Source: Porticoccus sp.
GTDB lineage: Bacteria; Pseudomonadota; Gammaproteobacteria; Pseudomonadales; Porticoccaceae
Length of the DNA: 64,000 nt
NCBI GenBank assembly: GCA_002733125.1
Contig: NVUM01000005.1
Coordinates: 2,409-66,408, forward strand
Direction of reading: 5' to 3'
Shown here: one piece after another, positions 55,736 through 64,000 of the stretch
Layout of the letters: each line of letters opens with the position of its first letter
How positions within the stretch are numbered: position 1 is the stretch's first letter
Made by a program: the position numbers and the translations under genes
The notes under the pieces: model-generated
Told to the model about the DNA's origin: nothing
Seen by the model: the letters and a program-made list of their open reading frames with translations, nothing else
Database searches by the model: none

Positions 55736-56614
55736 TCATTCTCCAGCCATCGACACAAATCCTGTTATGTAATCTATTTCCAAATCCTGTGTCCTAATGC
55801 CCAGGTAGATTGCTTTCTTCATTCCTCGAGCTCCGATACGAATCGGCACCACCGGAAAGTGTTCTGTATTCTCGTTTACCAGCCAGTGCGGCAGTGCACC
55901 CACTCCCCGCCCCGCTGCAATCATTTCCAGCATGATTTCGGTGGTCTCAATCGTCTTGTGACGCCGGGGCGCAGTGTTGGCAGGAGTCAGAAAGCTGCTG
56001 AAAATATCCAACCGTTCAGGCTCAACCGGATAAGTAATCAATGTTTGGTCCTCCAGATCCGAAGGCTTTACATACGTCTGGTTGGCGAGGCGACTGTTAC
56101 GCGCGACAACAAGCACCTGCTCGTAGTCAAAAACAGGGACAAATGTCAAACCAGCGCGGGTCAAGGGGTCAGGCGTAATCAGCAGGTCAATCTCGTAGCC
56201 GAACAATGCGCCAATGCCTCCGAATTGAAAACGTTGCCGAACATCGACATCCACATCCGGCCACGCTTTCAGGAAAGGGTTAACAATTTTCAATAACCAC
56301 TGGTAACAGGGATGACACTCCATACCGATGCGCAGAATCCCCCGCTGTCCGGCAGCATATTCAGCCATCAGTTGCTCCGCATGCTCCAGTTGAGGCAAAA
56401 CCCGCTGGGCCACGCCGAGCAGATATTCCCCCGCCCGGGTGAGGCGCAGGCGTCGGCCGTCCTTCTGCCAAAGGGGCGTACCCAGTTGTTGCTCCAGCTT
56501 TTTGATGGCATGACTGAGAGCAGATTGGCTTAGAAACAGCCTGTCCGCAGCACCGGTAAGCGTTCCCTGCCGGTCCACTTCCCGTAGGATATTCAAATGT
56601 ATTCGATCCAGCAT
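55736..56614 (-). CDS. metR: LysR-type methionine regulator MetR
   Basis: A 292-residue transcription activator. The DNA-binding domain is LTGAADRLFLSQSALSHAIK at about residues 16-35, with the effector domain from residue 90 (RIGMECHPCYQWLLKIVNPF). MetR binds homocysteine and activates metE. It is divergent from metE with 100 bases between them. It ends a little short of the 317 residues of the E. coli protein, but the effector domain looks complete. It is the first clearly chromosomal gene after the transfer module. Confidence 0.92.
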   Translation of the reverse strand: MLDRIHLNILREVDRQGTLTGAADRLFLSQSALSHAIKKLEQQLGTPLWQKDGRRLRLTRAGEYLLGVAQRVLPQLEHAEQLMAEYAAGQRGILRIGMECHPCYQWLLKIVNPFLKAWPDVDVDVRQRFQFGGIGALFGYEIDLLITPDPLTRAGLTFVPVFDYEQVLVVARNSRLANQTYVKPSDLEDQTLITYPVEPERLDIFSSFLTPANTAPRRHKTIETTEIMLEMIAAGRGVGALPHWLVNENTEHFPVVPIRIGARGMKKAIYLGIRTQDLEIDYITGFVSMAGE

Positions 56615-56641
56615 AATTCATGCATGCTCTTCATGTATTAT

Positions 56642-56664
56642 TGAATTAATACCATTTTTATTCA
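56642..56664. promoter_or_regulatory. Putative MetR-binding dyad in the metR-metE intergenic region
   Basis: An inverted repeat tgaat (56642-56646) and attca (56660-56664) with 13 bases between lies about 50 bases upstream of metE. MetR sites use TGAA/TTCA half-sites, though usually closer together, so this is tentative. A separate attcatgcatg stretch nearby is AT-rich and may hold a second site. Confidence 0.4.
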
Positions 56665-56714
56665 TGATTTTAAAGATCTAGCATGGCTCCTTTTTCAGAA
56701 GGAGACATTGAACA

Positions 56715-59015
56715 ATGATCACCACACACAATTTGGGATTTCCCCGTATCGGCGCTCAACGTGAACTGAAATTCGCACTGGAGTCCTACTGGAAAGGCGA
56801 TACCGGCGTTGCCGAACTGGGCACCACCGCCAACAAATTGCGAAAGCGCCACTGGCAGCTTCAGGAACAACTGGACTGGCTGCCGGTCGGAGACTTTTCT
56901 CTCTACGATCAGGTGCTGGACATGAGTGTCACCCTGGGCCACCTGCCGGAACGGGTGCGGAACTTGCCAGGTAATGAGCTGACCACCTATTTCCGCGTCG
57001 CCCGGGGCCGCGCACCGGAGGATTGTGGTTGCAGTACTGGCCACACCGATGAGCCAGGTGTAGCAGCTGGAGAAATGACTAAGTGGTTCGACACCAATTA
57101 CCACTATATCGTGCCCGAATTTAGTGCCACCACGGAATTCCAGCTCAATCCCACCCGCTTGCTGACACAATTGGCGGAGGCAAGGAACACCGGCATCAAC
57201 TGCAAACCGGTAATCATAGGCCCGGTGACTTATCTTTGGCTGGGCAAAAGCAAAGATGGTAGCAATCGTCTGGCCCTGCTGAATCGGCTGCTACCGATCT
57301 ACCGACAGCTTCTGGACACACTTGCCCAACAGGACATCGAATGGGTTCAGGTTGATGAACCGGCGCTGGTCACCGACCTGGATGAGAGCTGGAAGGAAGC
57401 TTACCGAACCGCCTATAACCAACTGCACCGGGACGATCTCAAACTGCTGTTGACCACCTACTTCGGCGAGCTGGGAGACAACCTGGAACTCGCCTGCGAC
57501 CTGCCGGTGAATGGCATTCACCTGGATGCGGTTCGCGGCGTGAGGGATGTGCAGCGTCTGGTGGGGCAATTGCCCGCAGACCGGATTCTCTCCCTTGGGG
57601 TAATCGATGGCCGCAATATCTGGAAGTCCGATCTTAACGCCCTTCTTGACACACTGGAGCCTCTGCACAGGGAATTTGGGGATAGCTTATGGCTTGCACC
57701 ATCCTGCTCCCTGCTTCATGTGCCCGTCGACCTCGACAGCGAAACCGAACTGGATCCGGAAATCAAAAGCTGGCTGGCATTTGCCAAACAGAAACTGGAA
57801 GAACTGGTTATCCTCGGCCGTGCTCTCAACGAAGGCCGCGAAGCTGTCGCCGGCGCACTGGTGGACAATCGGCGGGCCATTGCAAGCCGTCGACAGTCAA
57901 CGCGGGTTCACAACCAGACGGTGAAAAAAGCCGTAGAAAGCATCACTGCGGACCTGGGCAATCGACTTTCACCCTATGAGCAACGTGCCTCTGTGCAAAG
58001 AACTCAGTGGTCCTTGCCCCTGTACCCCACCACCACTATCGGCTCGTTCCCCCAGACTGTGGAAATTCGCCAGACACGCAGCCAGTACCGCACGGGAAAA
58101 CTGAACGAGGCCGACTACCGCGCCCGCATGGAGGCGGAAATCCGAAGTTGCATCCGTCAACAGGAAGAATTGGGCCTGGATGTACTGGTGCATGGCGAGG
58201 CCGAGCGCAACGACATGGTGGAGTATTTCGGTGAACTGCTGGAGGGCTTTGTCTTCACCCGTTTCGGCTGGGTGCAGTCCTACGGCTCCCGCTGTGTCAA
58301 GCCGCCCATCATATTCGGCGATATCCGGCGTCCAAAGCCGATGACAGTGGAGTGGATCAAATATGCCCAGGCCCAGACCGACAAGCCGGTAAAAGGTATG
58401 CTCACCGGCCCGGCCACCATTCTCAACTGGTCCTTCGTCCGCGACGACCAGCCCCGGTCCGACACCTGCCGACAACTGGCCCTGGCGATCCGTGAGGAAG
58501 TGCTGGATCTGGAAAAAGCCGGGGTCAAAATCATCCAGATCGACGAAGCCGCACTGCGGGAAGGCTTACCATTGCGACACGCAGAGTGGCAAACTTATCT
58601 GGATTGGGCGGTCGAGGCCTTCCGAATCGCCGCCAATGGCGTGGCAGATACCACCCAGATTCATACCCATATGTGTTATTCGGAGTTCAACGATATTATT
58701 GAGGCCATCACCAGGATGGATGCCGATGTCATTACCATCGAGACATCACGCTCGGATATGGAATTGCTAGACGTGTTCGACAATTTCCGCTATCCCAACG
58801 AAATCGGCCCGGGTGTCTACGATATCCACTCGCCGAACATCCCGACGCAGGAGCAAATCGTTAACCTGATGCAAAAAGCCGCGCAGCGGATTCCCGCCGA
58901 GCGGTTATGGGTAAACCCTGACTGCGGATTGAAAACCCGGCGTTGGGATGAAGTTCTCCCGGCCCTGAAAAACATGATTGATGCGGCACATGAACTACGG
59001 GAGGCGGTGAATTAA
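56715..59015 (+). CDS. metE: Cobalamin-independent methionine synthase MetE
   Basis: A 766-residue cytosolic enzyme that transfers a methyl group from methyltetrahydropteroyltriglutamate to homocysteine. The N-terminal half binds folate (residues 1-370, [20 protein letters not shown]). The C-terminal barrel has the zinc site: HTHMCYSEF, an acidic strand [13 protein letters not shown] and [28 protein letters not shown] marks the homocysteine pocket. AGGAGA lies 11 bases ahead of the ATG. It is divergent from metR, which should activate it, and is followed by a strong terminator. Confidence 0.97.
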   Translation: MITTHNLGFPRIGAQRELKFALESYWKGDTGVAELGTTANKLRKRHWQLQEQLDWLPVGDFSLYDQVLDMSVTLGHLPERVRNLPGNELTTYFRVARGRAPEDCGCSTGHTDEPGVAAGEMTKWFDTNYHYIVPEFSATTEFQLNPTRLLTQLAEARNTGINCKPVIIGPVTYLWLGKSKDGSNRLALLNRLLPIYRQLLDTLAQQDIEWVQVDEPALVTDLDESWKEAYRTAYNQLHRDDLKLLLTTYFGELGDNLELACDLPVNGIHLDAVRGVRDVQRLVGQLPADRILSLGVIDGRNIWKSDLNALLDTLEPLHREFGDSLWLAPSCSLLHVPVDLDSETELDPEIKSWLAFAKQKLEELVILGRALNEGREAVAGALVDNRRAIASRRQSTRVHNQTVKKAVESITADLGNRLSPYEQRASVQRTQWSLPLYPTTTIGSFPQTVEIRQTRSQYRTGKLNEADYRARMEAEIRSCIRQQEELGLDVLVHGEAERNDMVEYFGELLEGFVFTRFGWVQSYGSRCVKPPIIFGDIRRPKPMTVEWIKYAQAQTDKPVKGMLTGPATILNWSFVRDDQPRSDTCRQLALAIREEVLDLEKAGVKIIQIDEAALREGLPLRHAEWQTYLDWAVEAFRIAANGVADTTQIHTHMCYSEFNDIIEAITRMDADVITIETSRSDMELLDVFDNFRYPNEIGPGVYDIHSPNIPTQEQIVNLMQKAAQRIPAERLWVNPDCGLKTRRWDEVLPALKNMIDAAHELREAVN

Positions 59016-59025
59016 ATGGAGCAAT

Positions 59026-59062
59026 GAATAGAGGGCGACCTGATATTGGTCGCCCTCTATTC
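59026..59062. terminator. Bidirectional terminator between metE and the CWC gene
   Basis: A perfect 15-bp stem (59026-59040 and 59048-59062) with a 7-base loop lies 10 bases after metE and 5 bases before the end of the convergent CWC gene. It should end both transcripts, though the runs of T are short. Confidence 0.85.
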
Positions 59063-59067
59063 ACGCA

Positions 59068-59268
59068 TCAGCTGTAACGTTCAGTCTCACCCTGCTTGAT
59101 GGCCAGCAGACAATCCTTGCAGAGACAACTGTCCCATTGTTGCCCTATCCACTCTTTCTGAACCTCCATCAAGGACACGTCACTACACTGGCAAATGGTA
59201 ATGGAACCCAACTTGCACTCAAACGCCTTGTGACAACGGGGACATTCCAGGATTTCGTGCTCAACCAT
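59068..59268 (-). CDS. Small cysteine-rich CWC-family protein
   Basis: A 66-residue protein with CPRCHKAFEC near the N-terminus, then CQCSD and a final CLCKDCLLAI, eight or more Cys in pairs that likely bind zinc. This matches the cysteine-rich CWC family of small proteins in proteobacteria, whose role is unknown. It is the last gene before the bidirectional terminator and follows the thioesterase gene by 39 bases. Confidence 0.82.
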   Translation of the reverse strand: MVEHEILECPRCHKAFECKLGSITICQCSDVSLMEVQKEWIGQQWDSCLCKDCLLAIKQGETERYS

Positions 59269-59307
59269 TTACGAGCCCAGCCTACACAGCACGCCAATAT
59301 TTTCCTA

Positions 59308-59775
59308 TTACTTCAATCGAGCCAAATAAATGGCCCTACAGTTGGCGACTGGCTCCTCTCCCATAACGATATCCAGAACCAGCTCCGTCCGCGCCCTGCC
59401 TTTCATCGACAGCTGCTGCAGAAACTGCTTTTTTTCCACTGATGGCCATTCTACCCGAGCCAGGCAATCAGTGGTAACTGGTGCGAGGAAACGCATATCA
59501 CTTTTCACTACCACTACATCGGCCTCCAGTGAAGCATCTTTCAACACCAGCGAAACCATCGCCCAGCCACAGGCTGTGGCCAGGGCAGCAAGACTGCCGC
59601 CAAAACCAGTCTGTTTGTCATTGATATTGGGGGCCAAGGGCATCCCCAGGCTAAGGGTGCTGCCATTGTAGTCAATAAAATCCACGTTCATAGCATCCAG
59701 CAGGGGAATCTGTTGACGAACGGTAGCGGCAAAATCGGGCAGATTCACTGCGGAAAATGGGGTTTGGGGATTCAT
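59308..59775 (-). CDS. YiiD C-terminal-type hotdog thioesterase
   Basis: A 155-residue hotdog-fold protein. LGMPLAPNINDKQTGFGGSL and ATACGWAMVSL carry the catalytic Asn/Asp and central helix of the YiiD_C thioesterase family, and SDMRFLAPVTTDC the later strand. It probably hydrolyses an acyl-CoA or acyl-carrier thioester; the substrate is unknown. It lies 45 bases after the carboxylase operon and may be read from it. Confidence 0.82.
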   Translation of the reverse strand: MNPQTPFSAVNLPDFAATVRQQIPLLDAMNVDFIDYNGSTLSLGMPLAPNINDKQTGFGGSLAALATACGWAMVSLVLKDASLEADVVVVKSDMRFLAPVTTDCLARVEWPSVEKKQFLQQLSMKGRARTELVLDIVMGEEPVANCRAIYLARLK

Positions 59776-59820
59776 TATCGATTGCCAATAAGGTTAAGAC
59801 GTTGTGCCGTAAAGTACAGG

Positions 59821-61608
59821 CTAAATAGCTTCCAGTAACATCAATGGTTGTCCCGCAGAGACGGCTGCCCCACTGGACACAAGAACCTGGCTGACAATCC
59901 CGTCCCTTGGTGCTGTCACGGTGTTCTCCATTTTCATGGCCTCCATGACCAACAGGGGATCTCCAGCACGGACCTTTTGCTGTGTCACTACCATGATCTT
60001 CACGATATTGCCCGCAAGGGGAGCCGGAACACCAGCGCTATTGCTAACATCTTCGTCAGCATCCTGTGCAACAGTGTCAAGTTGCACAATACCTGTGATG
60101 TCGCCTCCCTCCCGAACCGTCACCGTATATTCCTGGCCTCCCAGGGATAGTGTATAAACCGATTCTGTATCGGTAATAGCTGCAGGAAGAGTACCGTCGT
60201 GCGGTGACTCGAAGGCATCGGCATTGCCCCTGTTCTGGATAAATTTCATTCCCACCTGTGGGAAAAGTGAGCAGGTCAGTACATCCTCCAAACCCTGATC
60301 ACCCTCTTGTAGGCTGGCGCCGACGCTCTGTCTGACGGTTTTTATGAGGGTATCCAATTCCGCATCCAGCAAATCCGCCGGACGACAGGTCACGGGTTTT
60401 TCACCATTAAGGGCCAGGGTTTGTAGCTCGGTATCAACGGGTGCAGGTGTGTTGCCGTATTCCCCCCGCAGCAAGGCCAGGACTTCACGGGTCAGGCTTT
60501 TATAGCGTTCGCCCGATAGCACGTTGAGTACAGCCTGGGTGCCGACAATCTGGGAAGTGGGCGTGACCAGAGGGATATAGCCCAGGTCTCGGCGTACTTT
60601 CGGAATCTCCTCCAACACCGCATCGAATTTATCCGCAGCATCCTGTTCCCGAAGCTGGCTCTCCAGGTTGGTCAGCATGCCCCCGGGGACCTGGGCCGCA
60701 AGAATACGGGAGTCCACCCCGCGAAGAGAGCCTTCAAAACGTGCGTATTTTCGCCGTACCTGACGAAAGTAGGCTGCGATTTCCTCCAGCAAATTCAAGT
60801 CCAGGCCCGTATCCCTGCCGGTGTCCCGCAAAATTGCCACTATACTTTCCGTGGCGGAATGGCCATAGGTCATCGACATGGATGAAATTGCTGTATCCAC
60901 GTTGTCCACACCGGCCTCGATACATTTCAGGTACGTGGCGGTGGACAAACCGGTAGTGGCATGACACTGCATATGAACTGGTACATTAATGCAATCCTTG
61001 AGCCCAGCTACCAGTTGATAGCCGGTGTAGGGTGTTAGCAGGCCCGCCATATCTTTAATACACAGAGAATCAGCACCCATATCTTCCAGTCGCCGTCCCA
61101 GATCCAGCCAGTATTGCAGATCGTGAACGGGACTGACTGTGTAAGCAAGTGTACCCTGGGCGTGTTTGCCTTGAGCCTTCACAGCACTCATCGCTATGGC
61201 CATGTTTCGCGGGTCGTTCAGTGCGTCAAAAATACGGAAGATATCCACGCCATTTATCGCTGCGCGCTCGACAAACTTTTCCACCACATCGTCTGCGTAA
61301 TGGCGATATCCGAGCAGATTTTGTCCCCGCAGTAACATTTGCTGGGGCGTGTTAGGCATGGCGGCCTTAAGTGCCCGCAAACGCTCCCAGGGGTCTTCTC
61401 CCAAATAGCGGATACAGGCATCAAACGTGGCCCCGCCCCATGTTTCCAATGACCAGAAACCCACCCGATCCAATTTTTCGGCGATAGGAAGCATATCCTC
61501 GAGCCGAAGACGGGTGGCCAACAGGGACTGGTGGGCATCACGCAACACCACATCGGTAATACCTAAAGGACAGCCACTGGCTGTCGAATTATTCAAAACA
61601 GTGGACAT
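59821..61608 (-). CDS. pycB: Biotin-dependent carboxyltransferase, pyruvate carboxylase subunit B (or OadA-like)
   Basis: A 595-residue protein. The N-terminal carboxyltransferase barrel shows [17 protein letters not shown] and the metal/pyruvate-binding [17 protein letters not shown] region near residue 210. It ends in a biotinyl domain with the biotin Lys in [11 protein letters not shown] near residue 560. With the biotin carboxylase encoded upstream it forms two-subunit pyruvate carboxylase, making oxaloacetate to refill the TCA cycle. Oxaloacetate decarboxylase alpha has the same domains, but no membrane beta subunit gene is visible here. The gene follows pycA by 29 bases. Confidence 0.88.
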   Translation of the reverse strand: MSTVLNNSTASGCPLGITDVVLRDAHQSLLATRLRLEDMLPIAEKLDRVGFWSLETWGGATFDACIRYLGEDPWERLRALKAAMPNTPQQMLLRGQNLLGYRHYADDVVEKFVERAAINGVDIFRIFDALNDPRNMAIAMSAVKAQGKHAQGTLAYTVSPVHDLQYWLDLGRRLEDMGADSLCIKDMAGLLTPYTGYQLVAGLKDCINVPVHMQCHATTGLSTATYLKCIEAGVDNVDTAISSMSMTYGHSATESIVAILRDTGRDTGLDLNLLEEIAAYFRQVRRKYARFEGSLRGVDSRILAAQVPGGMLTNLESQLREQDAADKFDAVLEEIPKVRRDLGYIPLVTPTSQIVGTQAVLNVLSGERYKSLTREVLALLRGEYGNTPAPVDTELQTLALNGEKPVTCRPADLLDAELDTLIKTVRQSVGASLQEGDQGLEDVLTCSLFPQVGMKFIQNRGNADAFESPHDGTLPAAITDTESVYTLSLGGQEYTVTVREGGDITGIVQLDTVAQDADEDVSNSAGVPAPLAGNIVKIMVVTQQKVRAGDPLLVMEAMKMENTVTAPRDGIVSQVLVSSGAAVSAGQPLMLLEAI

Positions 61609-61637
61609 GACGCTTCCTTAAAAGATGAATTACAAGG

Positions 61638-63056
61638 CTAACAGCCTGCTGTACCGCAGTGCCGGTGCAACGCGGCCTGCAAAACCTTAAGGATTACGGG
61701 ATCGACCGGTGCCCTGTCTGTTGCCCTGTAGATAAAATGATTTAGCCTGGCCGTGGAGACCTGCCCGGCAGCAAAAAAATCCGATCCCACCACCTGGCGC
61801 AAATACTCAAGATTAGTGGCGATACCGGTGAGGTAAGTATCGGCTAAAGCTTCCCTTAACCGCTCCAGCGCCTCCGACCGGCTTGCACCGTGGACAATCA
61901 ATTTACCCAGAAGCGGATCATAGTGAGCCGATACTTCGGCACCTGGTGCAATCCAGGTATCCACCCGTGCGTCTCTGGGAAAAGCCACCTCATCCAGCCG
62001 TCCCGGACTGGGCAGAAAATTGCGCGCCGGATCTTCCGCGTACAGTCGCACTTCCATCGCCGCGCCCCGACTCGCCACATTGCCGGTAAGTATGGGCGGT
62101 TCGCCGGCAGCCGTGCCCACCATCCATTCCACCAGATCCACGCCGGTTACCAGTTCGGTAACAGGGTGCTCCACTTGCAGCCGGGTATTCACCTCAAGAA
62201 AATAAAATGCCTGGCGCGCTTCATCGTAAATGTATTCCACGGTACCGGCGGAGCGGTAGTCGACACTGCGTCCCAGATTGACGGCGGACTCCAGCATGGC
62301 GGCGCGGATTGCCTCAGGCAAACCCGGCGCTGGGGTCTCTTCCACCACCTTCTGGTTTCGGCGCTGTAGGGAGCAATCCCGTTCACCAAGGGCCACAACA
62401 TTTCCTTTGCCGTCACCAAAAATTTGCACCTCCACATGGCGTGCGGATTCCACAAAACGCTCCACAAAAACCCCACCGTCACCGAAGTAGCTCTGCCCCT
62501 GACGGCGCACCCGATCAAACGCAGCGATCAATTCCTGATGGCTATTGCAGCGTTCCATACCGATGCCGCCACCGCCAGCGGTGCTTTTCAGAATGACCGG
62601 AAATCCGATACTCTCTGCGGCTGTTACAGCCTCATCCGCAGATGCCAGCAGTCCGGAACCCGGCACCAGAGGAACTTTCGCCGCTTCTGCCAGCGTGCGC
62701 GCCCTGTGCTTAAGACCAAAATCCCTGATCTGCGCGGGCGTTGGGCCGATAAAAGCCACGTCGTTATCCGCACAGGCTTCGGCAAAATCGGCATTTTCGG
62801 AAAGAAAACCGTAGCCGGGAATAATGGCCTCAGCCCGGGTTTCCTTCGCCACCTGGATGATGCGCGACGCTCTCAGGTAGCTTTCTTTCGCAGGTCCAGG
62901 GCCGACACAGACCGCCTCGTCGGCCATCATCACATGAGGGCTTTCACAGTCGGCCTGGGAATAGATAGCGACACTGGCAACATCCATCTTCCGCAGTGTT
63001 CGCAGTATGCGCACGGCAATTTCGCCACGATTGGCCACCAGTACTTTCGAGAACAT
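61638..63056 (-). CDS. pycA: Biotin carboxylase subunit A of pyruvate carboxylase
   Basis: A 472-residue ATP-grasp enzyme that carboxylates biotin using bicarbonate. The N-terminal domain has MFSKVLVANRGEIAVRILRT, the ATP-grasp loop KSTAGGGGIGMERC, and the catalytic EVNTRLQVEHPVTE with a C-terminal lobe ending in LEYLRQVVG. It could also serve acetyl- or propionyl-CoA carboxylase. The coupled gene for a pyruvate-type carboxyltransferase points to pyruvate. It starts 12 bases after the citrate synthase-family gene, all in one minus-strand operon. Confidence 0.9.
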   Translation of the reverse strand: MFSKVLVANRGEIAVRILRTLRKMDVASVAIYSQADCESPHVMMADEAVCVGPGPAKESYLRASRIIQVAKETRAEAIIPGYGFLSENADFAEACADNDVAFIGPTPAQIRDFGLKHRARTLAEAAKVPLVPGSGLLASADEAVTAAESIGFPVILKSTAGGGGIGMERCNSHQELIAAFDRVRRQGQSYFGDGGVFVERFVESARHVEVQIFGDGKGNVVALGERDCSLQRRNQKVVEETPAPGLPEAIRAAMLESAVNLGRSVDYRSAGTVEYIYDEARQAFYFLEVNTRLQVEHPVTELVTGVDLVEWMVGTAAGEPPILTGNVASRGAAMEVRLYAEDPARNFLPSPGRLDEVAFPRDARVDTWIAPGAEVSAHYDPLLGKLIVHGASRSEALERLREALADTYLTGIATNLEYLRQVVGSDFFAAGQVSTARLNHFIYRATDRAPVDPVILKVLQAALHRHCGTAGC

Positions 63057-63068
63057 AAAACACTACCC

Positions 63069-64000
63069 TTAGATCGAGAGATGACGTTCCTCTGGCCCGT
63101 TGTAGGCACTGAGTGGACGAATCAATCGATTGCTCTGTTGCTGCTCAATAAAGTGTGCCGTCCAGCCGGTGATCCGCGACATGACAAACAACGGTGTAAA
63201 GAAGTCGATATCGAACCCCATCAGGTAATAGGCAGGCCCGGCAGGGAAATCCAGATTGGGATGAATGTTTTTGCGCGCCAGCATTTCCGCCTCCAGCTTT
63301 TCATAAATCCCGGCCCAACACTGGTCTCCACACATTTCTGCCATCCGCAAAAAAGCTTGCTTCATCGTTGGCACCCTGGAATCGCCATTGCGGTACACCC
63401 GGTGACCAAATCCCATGATTTTGCGCTTGTTCGCAAGCGCATCCTCCAGCCACGGCACAACATTCTCCACCTTGCCAATCTCCAGCATGGCGTGCATTAC
63501 CGCTTCGTTGGCGCCGCCGTGCAATGCTCCCTTGAGGGCGCCAATGGCGGCGGTGACGGCGCTGTAGATATCCGATTCGGTGGACATCACCACCCGTCCG
63601 GTGAAAGTGGAAGCATTAAAGCTGTGCTCGGCGTAGAGCACCATCGACTGTTCGAAGCACTTCACCACCTCCGGCTTCGGCACAGCGCCGAAACACATGT
63701 GGAAAAAGTTTTCGCTGTAGGAAAGGTCTACCCGTGGCGCAATACGCGGCAACCCCTTGCGCTGACGGAACAGCGCGGCCACCACCGTGGGCAGGCGGGC
63801 GTAGAGCCGCATCGCCTTGCGCCGGGAGGCATCCAGGCTGTTGTCGCCGGTTTCCGCATCTTCCAACGCGAGCAGGCTCACCGCTGTGCGTACGGTGTCC
63901 ATGGGATGAGCAGTATCGGGGAATTTTTGCAATTGAGAAATCAGATTTTGACTGACGTCCCGCTGTATTCTTTCCCTGGCGCTGAAGTCTTCCAGCTCCC
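63069..64000 (-). CDS. Citrate / 2-methylcitrate synthase (3' part; 5' cut by window edge)
   Basis: An incomplete gene whose reading frame continues to base 64,000, preceded by ELEDFSARERIQRDVSQNLI. The visible 310 residues include the citrate synthase active-site sections HGGANEAV and GFGHRVYRNGDSR, and the conserved RITGWTAHFIEQ. Small type II-like enzymes of this kind make citrate or, in the prp pathway, 2-methylcitrate. The place before pyruvate carboxylase genes suggests a role in TCA supply. No prpB or prpD is visible, so the choice is open. Confidence 0.88.
   Translation of the reverse strand, partial: ELEDFSARERIQRDVSQNLISQLQKFPDTAHPMDTVRTAVSLLALEDAETGDNSLDASRRKAMRLYARLPTVVAALFRQRKGLPRIAPRVDLSYSENFFHMCFGAVPKPEVVKCFEQSMVLYAEHSFNASTFTGRVVMSTESDIYSAVTAAIGALKGALHGGANEAVMHAMLEIGKVENVVPWLEDALANKRKIMGFGHRVYRNGDSRVPTMKQAFLRMAEMCGDQCWAGIYEKLEAEMLARKNIHPNLDFPAGPAYYLMGFDIDFFTPLFVMSRITGWTAHFIEQQQSNRLIRPLSAYNGPEERHLSI

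Noticed and set aside
55736..56614. MetR truncated by insertion of the island
   Set aside because: It is shorter than E. coli MetR, but the DNA-binding and effector domains are complete and many homologues lack the long tail.

Overview
The window reads as a segment of a gammaproteobacterial genome. This is inferred from two-subunit pyruvate carboxylase, metR/metE, a DUF6316-like small protein and the style of the RND metal pumps; I cannot name the genus. Roughly bases 1-55,700 look like a horizontally acquired island (probably an integrative conjugative element, Tn4371/Trb type, cut by the left window edge). Bases 55,736-64,000 look like ordinary chromosome.

Metal region (1-27,122). It opens with a czcBA-type RND pump (adaptor truncated by the window edge), a terminator, a DUF6316-like protein and a CDF zinc transporter. 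A Cd/Pb-type MerR regulator follows, divergent from a CDF protein with an HMA-like N-terminus, next to an FTR1/cytochrome c permease whose promoter carries both a MerR-type spacer and a Fur-box-like element. Next comes a copper block: copS/copR divergent from copA-copB, a Met/His-rich small protein and a membrane cytochrome c, then a copper P-type ATPase with its own MerR regulator, a remnant of a second RND pump, and cusCBA (in transcription order cusC, cusB, cusA) preceded by a cysteine-rich exported protein. It closes with a second divergent MerR/CDF pair.

Defence region (27,276-43,496). Two AbiE-type toxin-antitoxin modules sit head to head around a divergent promoter zone with two different palindromic operators. 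Then comes a DISARM-like operon on the minus strand, in transcription order: Xre regulator, N6-adenine methyltransferase, a 937-residue protein that I can only tentatively compare to DrmE, drmA helicase, drmB (DUF1998) and drmC (PLD). The adenine methyltransferase without a DrmD-type helicase does not fit the two published DISARM classes neatly, and this is the most interesting part of the window.

Transfer region (43,646-55,487). An unbroken minus-strand operon encodes traG, a ribbon-helix-helix protein, trbB-C-D-E-J-L-F-G-I and DUF2274, mostly with 4-base start/stop overlaps. No relaxase, integrase or replication gene is visible, so the rest of the element lies to the left or has been lost.

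Chromosomal region (55,736-64,000). Divergent metR/metE is followed by a strong bidirectional terminator. After it a minus-strand cluster runs citrate/2-methylcitrate synthase (cut by the right edge), biotin carboxylase, biotin-dependent carboxyltransferase, a YiiD-type thioesterase and a small CWC cysteine-rich protein.
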